NCBI RefSeq assembly: GCF_002994635.1
Contig: NZ_PVNL01000107.1
Location: 1-64,000, forward strand
DNA from: Enhygromyxa salina
GTDB taxonomy: Bacteria > Myxococcota_A > Polyangia > Nannocystales > Nannocystaceae
Reading direction: 5' to 3'
DNA: 64,000 bases
Part shown: one piece after another, positions 26,977 through 33,703 of the stretch
Layout: each line of letters begins with the position of its first letter
Numbering within the stretch: the stretch's first letter is position 1
Position numbers and translations under genes: made by a program
Notes under the pieces: model-generated
Database searches by the model: none
What the model saw: only the letters and a program-made list of their open reading frames with translations
Told to the model about the DNA's origin: nothing

Positions 26977-28916
26977 TTGTTCTTTCCGGCGGGCAGGAAC
27001 GGCCCGCTGTCTTTGTTCGATTTCTCGGGCGGCAAGAAGGGGCTCTTGGAGTCGGGCTTCGGCTCCGGCTTCGGCTCCGGCTTCGGCTCGGCCTCGGCGG
27101 GGGTCGGGGCGGTGACCGGCTTCTTGGTGGTGTTCGTCGGCTTGGGCTTGTCAGCCTCGCTGGTGACCGGCGTGAGCGTGAAGTCGATCGGGGGGTTGTC
27201 GCCAGCCTTGACCTCGATCTCGCGCTCCCAGGTCTCGTAGCCCTTCGCGCTGATCGTGATCGTGTGCTTGCCGACGGGCAGCGGCTTGCCGTAGGGCGTG
27301 TTGCCGGCTGGCGAGCCGTCGATCAGGAGATCAGCCGGGGGCACCGTGGAGATCTGCAAGAGCCCGTTGTCTGCGCCGATCGAGGCCTGCAGCTCGGCGA
27401 TGCGCTTGCGGGCCTCCGCGTTGGAGGCGTCGACGTCGAGCACCGCTTGATAGGCCGAGATCGCCGCCCCGGTGTTGCCCTCTGTGTCGAGCGACTTGGC
27501 GGTAGTCATGAGCCGACCGACCTCGATCTGTTTGTCGAGGTGGGTGACCGTGCCGGACAGGTTGGGCGCGTCGGCGAGCTGGCCGCGAACGGGATCGAGC
27601 TCGCGCGCGGCCGCGTCGAAGTCACCCTCGCTGACGAGCTGCTTGGCCGAGGCGATCGCGGCCTCGAGCTCGGCGGTGTTGGAGGCGACCGGCGCGGTGT
27701 CGGGCGGGGTCTCGTCCTTGTTGCCTGAAGAGTTGGACAGCAGCATGGCGCCCAGGCCGAGCAGCGCGGCCACGGCCACCCCGCCCACGATCCAGATCAG
27801 CTTGCCCTTGGCCGGGGGCTCGGGGACGAAGGTCTGGCTGGGGCTCGCGGAGCCGGCCTGGACCCGCACGGTGCTGCCGCTGCTGAGGTCGTCGTGATCG
27901 GCGTGCTCTTGGACCTGCATGTAGGTCGCGGTCTGGCCGGTCGGGGCGTTGAGCGCCGCGGTCGAGAGCGCCGAGATCGCGACGTGCTCGGCGGTCTCGC
28001 TGACCGCGGGGAGCTTGAACATCGCCATGGGCACGCAGTCGATCAGCTTCTCGACGATCTCGTTGGCGTCGCGCGGGCGCTGGTCCGGGTCCTTCTCGAG
28101 GCAGTCGTGGATCAGGTGCACGAGCTCGTCGGGGACCTCGTGGTTGTCGGGCAGGACCTCGGACAGCGGGGTCGGGAACTCGTGGACGTGCTTGTAGAGC
28201 AGCGTCGTGTCGTTCTCCGCTTCGAACGGCATGCGGCCCGAGAGCATCTGATAGAACAGCACGCCGAGCGCGTACACGTCGACGCGCAGATCGATATCGA
28301 GGCCCTTGATCTGCTCGGGCGAGAGATAGCCCGAGGTGCCAATGAAGTGCTGCTTGGTGATGTCCTCGTCACCCTCGAGCATCTTGGCGAGCCCGAAGTC
28401 GATGATCTTGACGAAGTTGGCCCGGCCCTTGCGCTCGCACAGCATCACGTTGCCGGGCTTGATGTCGCGGACCATGAGGTCGCGCGAGTGGGCGTGGCCG
28501 ACCCCCTTGAGGATCTGCGCCGCGATCGGCACGAAGTCGGCGAGCGACAGCCGGCCCTTGCGCGCCAGAAAGTCGCTGAGCAGCTCGCCGTCGACGTACT
28601 CCATCACGATGTACGCCCGGCCGCCCTCGCGGCCGTAGTCGAACATCTCGACGATGTTGGAGTGACGCAGGCCGTCGAGCCGCTTGGCCTCGCGCTCGAA
28701 CCGAGCCATCGCCTGGGGCTGCTGGGCCAGCGGCGGGGCGATCATCTTGACGACCAGATCGTGGGCCGCGGCGTCGCCGTCGGTCGCGGTCGCCGAGTAC
28801 ACGTGGCCCATGCCCCCGCGCCCGATCAGTCGCTCGACGGTATACTTGCCACCAAGAGTTTGGCCGATCAACGGATCGCCGCTGGCGTCCAGGTTCATAC
28901 TGCTAGACATCACCAT
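26973..28916 (-). CDS. Transmembrane Ser/Thr kinase with PEGA domain; VRD catalytic loop
   Basis: Residues about 20-290 are a Pkn-type kinase: glycine loop IGRGGMGHVYSA, lysine in LVVKMI, catalytic loop MVRDIKPGNVML, DFGLAKM and APE-equivalent LSPEQ. The loop His of HRD is replaced by Val; the catalytic Asp remains. One transmembrane helix (IWIVGGVAVAALLGLGAMLL, about 385-405) is followed by TPR-like helices and a PEGA domain (PPADLLIDGSPAGNTP; GKHTITISAKGYETWEREI), then a Pro/Lys-rich tail. PEGA faces the cell exterior in the family. First gene of a kinase-TPR-binding lipoprotein operon. Confidence 0.9.
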   Translation of the reverse strand: MVMSSSMNLDASGDPLIGQTLGGKYTVERLIGRGGMGHVYSATATDGDAAAHDLVVKMIAPPLAQQPQAMARFEREAKRLDGLRHSNIVEMFDYGREGGRAYIVMEYVDGELLSDFLARKGRLSLADFVPIAAQILKGVGHAHSRDLMVRDIKPGNVMLCERKGRANFVKIIDFGLAKMLEGDEDITKQHFIGTSGYLSPEQIKGLDIDLRVDVYALGVLFYQMLSGRMPFEAENDTTLLYKHVHEFPTPLSEVLPDNHEVPDELVHLIHDCLEKDPDQRPRDANEIVEKLIDCVPMAMFKLPAVSETAEHVAISALSTAALNAPTGQTATYMQVQEHADHDDLSSGSTVRVQAGSASPSQTFVPEPPAKGKLIWIVGGVAVAALLGLGAMLLSNSSGNKDETPPDTAPVASNTAELEAAIASAKQLVSEGDFDAAARELDPVRGQLADAPNLSGTVTHLDKQIEVGRLMTTAKSLDTEGNTGAAISAYQAVLDVDASNAEARKRIAELQASIGADNGLLQISTVPPADLLIDGSPAGNTPYGKPLPVGKHTITISAKGYETWEREIEVKAGDNPPIDFTLTPVTSEADKPKPTNTTKKPVTAPTPAEAEPKPEPKPEPKPDSKSPFLPPEKSNKDSGPFLPAGKNK

Positions 28917-29538
28917 TTGAATTGTCGCTCCACTCGTGATCCGACAGGGACTGCCCCCATGGGCTCAGAGACCTCAGAGACCTTGTCGAGTTGGCGGAGA
29001 GTCGTCATGAGATGGGGGGCGGTTGCGATCGCTGCCGTCGGCGCCGCTCGTGTGGCGCGACTCCAAGCCAACCGGAGCTTGCGGCTGGTCTGTCGGGGGT
29101 GCAGTGCGGGGCCTGACAGGAGAACCTCGATCGAGGGCTTCGCGTGGCTGTCATTTTGCGGCACCAGCACTCTATTCTACAAGGAAAATCCCTATTTGGG
29201 GTGGAGGCCCAGGATCGGCTCCGACAGCAAAGCCTGCTGTGCCGAGGCTGGTTTGGAGCTATGGCAGGTTGGCGCAGGGACCAGACTGATCTGCGGGTCG
29301 CTCGCATGAGGCCGTGCAGGAGTTCACCGGGCGGGACCAGCAAACAGTGTTCTTTCGAGGTGCCCGGCCGTGACCTAGAACCCATCACCACCCCGCGAGA
29401 TCTCGTGTCCGCCGAGTCCGCGCTCTAGTGGCTAGAGCCGAGCGAAGCCCAATGGCATCGGCCAGATCTGCAGCCAGATTCCGCCCCGGACCTCACTCGG
29501 CGCAGTTCGCTGCGCCAAGCGCTCCTGGGCAGTGGAGA
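28917..29538. other. Intergenic region without recognisable gene
   Basis: These 620 bp lie upstream of the PEGA kinase gene and downstream of the next kinase gene, both on the minus strand. Short open frames exist in several frames, but none shows convincing protein character or a homologous motif. A/T-richer stretches near 29150-29200 (tctattctacaaggaaaatccc) could hold a promoter. No tRNA, repeat or transposase remnant was recognised. Confidence 0.5.
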
Positions 29539-30624
29539 TTAGGTCCCCAGGTCGCGGTCTTCTTCTTCGGTGCTGGCGATCTGGTTGAGGATCCCGAGCA
29601 TCGAGACCAGCTCGGCCTGCATCTCGAGCGCGCTCGCGTGCCGCTGGCTTGGATCCTTGGCGCAGGCTCGGGCGGCGAAGTCGTCGACCGCCGCCGCCAG
29701 CTCGGGCGGGGTGTTCTCTGGCATGTAGAGGCTGGGTGGCTCGAACTCTTTTTTGACCTGCAGCGCGAGCAGCTTGGTCGCCGGGAGATCGAAGTGCTCC
29801 TCGACGGGGTGGCGCGTGGTCACGACCTCATAGAACGTGACGCCGAGCGCGTACAGATCTACGCGGTGATCGATGCGACCGTTGATGACCGCCTGCTCCG
29901 GGGCCATGTAGCGGGGATCGCCCGTGATGTGGGTGTGCAGCTCGAGCGGGCCGCCGTACTCGCGGGCGATGCCAAAGTCGATCAGCTTCACGATCACCAG
30001 GCGCCGGTCGTAGGCGTCGCGGGTGATGAAGATGTTCTCGGGCTTGATGTCGCAGTGGGCGATGTTGCGGGTGTGGATGTAGTGCAGCGCGTCGAGGGTC
30101 TGCGTGAAGATGTCGATCAGGACCCGGAACGAGATGTAGCGGCGGCGGGCGAGCACGTCGCCGACGTCGTTGCCGCGCAGGTACTCCATGGCGAACCACT
30201 GAAACGCCTCGGAGTGGCCGACCTCGAGCACGCGAACCAGGTTGGGGTGCGAGAAGTTGGCGGCGATCACGGCCTCCCGGTGGAAGCGCGACTGCTCGCT
30301 CTCGGGCACGTCGGGCTTGAGCACCTTGAGCGCGACGTAGCGATCCATGGTGGGATCGTAGGCCTTGTAGATCTTGCCCATCCCGCCCTCGCCCAGCCGC
30401 TCGACCACCTCGAAGCGCTTTTGCTGGATGACGGACGTGCCGGGCGGCAGATCACCACCGGCCATGGCTTGTGCCATTGCGTTCGCCTGCGCCTGCGCCT
30501 GCGCCAACGCATTCGCCTGGGCCTGGTCGAGTGTGCTTGGCTGGCCAGCCTGGGGTGACGCCAGCCCGATCCTGGCCGTCACGTGATCCGTTCGCGGATC
30601 TGCCACGGACCGCGAGCCTATCAT
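29539..30624 (-). CDS. Soluble Ser/Thr kinase with non-RD (HCD) catalytic loop
   Basis: From the ATG at 30624 the 361-residue protein has an N-terminal Ala/Gln-rich linker (QANALAQAQAQANAMAQAMA), then a kinase domain: LGEGGMGKIYKAYDP, YVALKVLKPD, HCDIKPENIFI, KLIDFGIAREYGG and APEQAVIN. The catalytic loop is HCD rather than HRD, so it is a non-RD kinase, which in eukaryotes often means activation without loop phosphorylation. There is no transmembrane helix or sensor domain. The frame extends to 30669, but the stretch before MIGSRS is poor. It is codirectional with the PEGA kinase gene but separated by 620 bp. Confidence 0.88.
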   Translation of the reverse strand: MIGSRSVADPRTDHVTARIGLASPQAGQPSTLDQAQANALAQAQAQANAMAQAMAGGDLPPGTSVIQQKRFEVVERLGEGGMGKIYKAYDPTMDRYVALKVLKPDVPESEQSRFHREAVIAANFSHPNLVRVLEVGHSEAFQWFAMEYLRGNDVGDVLARRRYISFRVLIDIFTQTLDALHYIHTRNIAHCDIKPENIFITRDAYDRRLVIVKLIDFGIAREYGGPLELHTHITGDPRYMAPEQAVINGRIDHRVDLYALGVTFYEVVTTRHPVEEHFDLPATKLLALQVKKEFEPPSLYMPENTPPELAAAVDDFAARACAKDPSQRHASALEMQAELVSMLGILNQIASTEEEDRDLGT

Positions 30625-30669
30625 GTGTCGACCCGGTCCAAGACAAAACCCGACCCAAAACTCGACCAA

Positions 30670-31656
30670 TCAGCGCAGAGAGTCCAGCAGCGCGCGAAAG
30701 TCGTCAGGGAGCGGATCTTCGAACCGGAGCATCCGCTCGTTGACGGGGTGGTGAAACCCGAGGCTGGCGGCGTGCAACATCGGCCGCAGGGCCTCGACCC
30801 TGGCGGGGCGCTTGGGCGCGGGCCCACCTGGCGGGGATCGATGGCCACGCCCGTACACCTGTTCACCCACCAGGGGGTTTCCGGCCTCGGCGAGGTGGAT
30901 GCGGATCTGGTGCTGGCGGCCGGTCTCGAGCCGGCACGAGACAAGCGTGATCTCACCAAACGGACCGCTCAGCCGGGTCTCGACCCGGACCTTGGTGATC
31001 GCTCGCTTGGCGGCCTTGGGCGGGTTGCGACCCCGCCACGATCCACGCAGGCCGTCGCCGCGGTCGGGGATCAAGAAGCTGTCGTGGACCGCGGCCTCGG
31101 CCCGGCCGTAGACCAGGGCGACGTAGCGGCGCTCGACGGTGTGGGCCCGAAACTGGGCCTCGAGGCCCTTGCGACCGGCGCGGGTGCGGGCAAACACGAG
31201 CAGCCCGGTCGTGTCTTTGTCGAGCCGCTGGACGACCCCCAGCAGATCGCGCTTGTCGGACTTGTGTGCGTCGTCGTCCGAGCCCCGCTCGCGCAGGGCT
31301 TGACGGGTCCGCTCGATCAAGGTGTCGCGGTCGTCGCGATCGTCGAACGGGACGCTCAACAACCCAGCCGGCTTGCGGACCACGACCACGTCTCGATCGA
31401 CGTGGATCAATCGCTCGCGCTCGAGCACGGGCGCCTGTCGACGCTGGGCCGTGGGGTTGACTTCGACGAGCGCGCCAGCGGACACCCGCGCGGCGGGATC
31501 GAAGCGCAGCGCGCCGCCGACCTTGACCCGACCGTTGCGGACCAGGTCGCGCGCACGACTCCACGCCAGGCCGTCCATCAGCTCGCGCACGAGCGCGGCG
31601 AGGGTCGACTCGTGCTGGTCATCGCTGACCACGAGCTGGCGCGGGCTGTCGTCCAA
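30670..31656 (-). CDS. RluA-family pseudouridine synthase
   Basis: A TTG at 31656 gives a 328-residue protein with an S4-type N-terminal domain (LAWSRARDLVRNGRVKVGG), and the RluA catalytic domain: HVDRDVVVVRKPAGLLSVP, VVQRLDKDTTGLLVFARTR with the catalytic Asp, then CRLETGRQHQIRIHLAEAGN and HAASLGFHHPV. It modifies uridines in rRNA or tRNA, but the target site is not clear. The frame is open farther upstream, but those residues are Ser/Cys/Arg-rich noise from the opposite-frame repeat, so the start is placed by domain fit. It follows the TIGR02265-like gene on the same strand. Confidence 0.85.
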   Translation of the reverse strand: MDDSPRQLVVSDDQHESTLAALVRELMDGLAWSRARDLVRNGRVKVGGALRFDPAARVSAGALVEVNPTAQRRQAPVLERERLIHVDRDVVVVRKPAGLLSVPFDDRDDRDTLIERTRQALRERGSDDDAHKSDKRDLLGVVQRLDKDTTGLLVFARTRAGRKGLEAQFRAHTVERRYVALVYGRAEAAVHDSFLIPDRGDGLRGSWRGRNPPKAAKRAITKVRVETRLSGPFGEITLVSCRLETGRQHQIRIHLAEAGNPLVGEQVYGRGHRSPPGGPAPKRPARVEALRPMLHAASLGFHHPVNERMLRFEDPLPDDFRALLDSLR

Positions 31657-31759
31657 GGTGGCTCTACTACCCCGAGTTGGACGGCTTGAACAGCGCGACC
31701 TGGCCAGCGTGGCCTGGCCCCGCCGGGTATTGCGGGAGGTCGGCGCGTGTCGCGGCAGG

Positions 31760-32263
31760 TCACCACCGGATCGGAAACCGCAGCGCGAGATCACCAGCGC
31801 CGCTGGACCCGCTCGCGCCATGCTCGAGCAGCTCGAGCAGCTCGAGCAGCTCGAGCAGCTCGAGCAGCTCGAGGTCGACCTCGGCGTCGGCGCCCGCGAG
31901 CGCGAAGCCACCCCGAATCCCACCGAGGTTGGCGAGCCCGAACAAGCTCGGCCGCGTGAACCCACCGCAGCCGTGCATGGTGAACACCGCCGAGAAGATC
32001 GGTCGCAGCACGGGGATGTCGGTCGCCTCGATCGCAAAGCTCGCCCAGTAGTTCACGAAGCCGGCCTCACCGAGGACATCGAACAAGGCCTGATCCAGGT
32101 CCATCATGTACTCCGCGTCCAGCCAGTCGGCGCGCGTGCACACGCGGATCTTTGCCCGCGTGCGCTCGGTGATCCGCCCCGCGATTGAGCGCCCCTGCAA
32201 GCTGGTGTCGGTCTCGATGCGCGCGAGAATGTCGTTGATCAATCCGGCCTTCAGCTCAACCAC
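31760..32263 (-). CDS. TIGR02265-like myxobacterial protein with Leu-Glu repeat
   Basis: From the GTG at 32263 (VVELKAGLINDILARIE) the protein has 167 residues. Segments RADWLDAEYMMDLDQALFDV and GFVNYWASFAIEATDIPVLR, ending RPSLFGLANLGGIRGG, resemble the myxobacteria-specific TIGR02265 family, whose role is unknown. A run of five LEL-type triplets (LELLELLELLELLELLE) encoded by 9-bp DNA repeats interrupts the C-terminal portion, followed by HGASGSSGAGDLALRF. The frame continues upstream to 32521 without protein character. Family placement is by pattern and is moderate. Confidence 0.65.
   Translation of the reverse strand: MVELKAGLINDILARIETDTSLQGRSIAGRITERTRAKIRVCTRADWLDAEYMMDLDQALFDVLGEAGFVNYWASFAIEATDIPVLRPIFSAVFTMHGCGGFTRPSLFGLANLGGIRGGFALAGADAEVDLELLELLELLELLELLEHGASGSSGAGDLALRFPIRW
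31822..31873. repeat. 9-bp tandem repeat (gctcgagca x5.8) inside a gene
   Basis: Five perfect copies of gctcgagca plus a partial copy encode the Leu-Leu-Glu run on the minus strand. Copy changes would keep the reading frame, so length could vary between strains without killing the gene. Confidence 0.9.
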
Positions 32264-32696
32264 GAGAGGACTGTAGCGGTTGAGTCGACTGATTTGAAGA
32301 CACGCATGGGTGCGATGTGATCGCAGGGTTGGAGTTCGAAGATAGCGAGCTTCTTGGGCGCGGGTCGCCGGTTGTCGCGCGACCTTCACAGGACCCGCCA
32401 TGGCCCCGCCAACGGCGTTCTTTGCTGATCCATGCGAATCCGAGGTGCGCCCGCGCTGGCGTCGCTGCGGGCTCGCGGAGTGGGCGCGAACCATTGAATC
32501 AACATATGGCAATCGCGGCAATTTCGGAGAGAATCAATGTGCCCCACAAATACGCGGTTGCTCGTGATCGGGAGTTTGATTGTCAGCGCTGAAGGAGAAG
32601 GGCCTAGCCGACGAGCCGACAGTCCGCGCGACTGTCGGGGTAGAAATTTGCCTCGGCGCTGGCTGTGTCGTAGGTCTTTTTGCGACGGAGGACTTC
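32264..32696. other. Intergenic region without recognisable gene
   Basis: Roughly 430 bp upstream of the C-H-D enzyme candidate; base composition is lower in GC than the surroundings, most clearly at 32490-32580 (aatcaacatatggcaatcgc). The frame of the next gene stays open back to a TTG at 32580, but without an SD there. No repeat or RNA gene was identified. The drop in GC marks a possible boundary of acquired DNA. Confidence 0.5.
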
Positions 32697-33440
32697 ATGC
32701 CTCACATGACGTTTCGAGAACGGCTCCTGCACTTCGCCAAGAACGCCGTCGACTACACCAAGTGGACCTTGGTGATCGGCGCCAGCAACATCGAGTCCAA
32801 CGTCGAGAAGACTGGTGGTTGGAGCCAAGAGTCTGTGCTCCGCATGCGCCGGGCTCCCGTCAAGTGGGTGCACGGCGAGTGGCAGAACGTCGACATCGGG
32901 CCGGAGCTCGGAATGAACCAACCTGTCGTCGTCCCTCAGCTCGTGCGCGACAAGGACAAGGGGTTCGTCTACGATCTGCCTGGCCCGCTGAAGAAGCCCG
33001 ACAAGTTCGATCGAGCGCATGTCCAGACGCTCGCCCGCCGGGCCACCGCCGCGCGGACCGGAAATTGCCAGGAGCACGCCGCGGTCGCCTACGGGTGGCT
33101 CTACGAGCACGCGCGCTTCGTGTCCAGTTGGACGTACATCAGCGTGCCCGACCACGCCTTCGTGGTGCTCAACCGCAACGACACGGAGAGCATGGGCAAG
33201 ACCAAGGCCTTTCACTGGGGGGCGGAGGCGGTGCTCTGCGATCCCTGGGGTGGCTTCGTGTGCACCCAGCCTCAGCTCATGAGGGCCCAGGGAGAGACGG
33301 AGTACGCGCTCGAGGGTCACCGAGACGAGCAAGACATGAGCTTCGCCGCAATTCAGAAGTGGATTTGCGATCACGACGCCGAGGTCCACGCGCAAGAGTG
33401 GCGCATGTACATGCGCTTCGACTCGCCCAAGTTCTACTGA
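32697..33440 (+). CDS. Candidate Cys-His-Asp enzyme (papain/transglutaminase-like)
   Basis: The ATG at 32697 has a good SD (GGAGG) five bases upstream; a longer frame from 32580 lacks one. The 247-residue product has a plausible catalytic triad: Cys124 in RTGNCQEHAAVAYGWL, His153 in VPDHAFVVLNR, Asp182 in VLCDPWGGFV. Spacing and contexts (GNC, HAFV, DPW) resemble papain-fold cysteine enzymes such as deamidases of the SseI/PMT-C3 type and YopT-like effectors. No signal peptide or membrane segment is seen. Composition differs slightly from neighbours. No immunity or secretion gene is adjacent. Function is inferred from motif only. Confidence 0.6.
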   Translation: MPHMTFRERLLHFAKNAVDYTKWTLVIGASNIESNVEKTGGWSQESVLRMRRAPVKWVHGEWQNVDIGPELGMNQPVVVPQLVRDKDKGFVYDLPGPLKKPDKFDRAHVQTLARRATAARTGNCQEHAAVAYGWLYEHARFVSSWTYISVPDHAFVVLNRNDTESMGKTKAFHWGAEAVLCDPWGGFVCTQPQLMRAQGETEYALEGHRDEQDMSFAAIQKWICDHDAEVHAQEWRMYMRFDSPKFY

Positions 33441-33541
33441 CGCACTCTCGTGCCTCGACGTATGGTGCGATGCCGAGTCGGCGACGGCAGGGGCGGCCCC
33501 AGATGTGCCTGGCGTCGTGAATCCAAACGGATTGGCGCTTC

Positions 33542-33703
33542 AGCAGCCCGTGGTGCAATGCCTCACGCCCCCTCGCTTGGCCTTTTCGCCGAGGGCAGCG
33601 TTGCCGAAACTTGCAGTACACCCGGTACAGCTGCGTTTCGACGCCTCGCCCTCGACGAAAATTCCGGCGCGAGGAGCCGCGATGCATTGCACCACGGGCT
33701 GCT
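33542..33703. repeat. 20-bp perfect inverted repeat pair
   Basis: agcagcccgtggtgcaatgc at 33542-33561 and its exact reverse complement at 33684-33703 enclose 122 bp with no gene. The right copy touches the stop codon of the kinase-TPR gene. It may be a remnant of a small non-autonomous element or a long-range RNA stem; no transposase is present. Confidence 0.7.

Noticed and set aside
27894..29309. A 471-codon plus-strand open frame
   Set aside because: Mostly antisense to the PEGA kinase gene; Val/Asp/Arg-rich shadow.
29005..29391. A Cys/Arg-rich minus-strand open frame in the gap between two kinase genes
   Set aside because: No domain, no plausible start signal and an Arg/Ser/Cys composition usual for non-coding high-GC frames.
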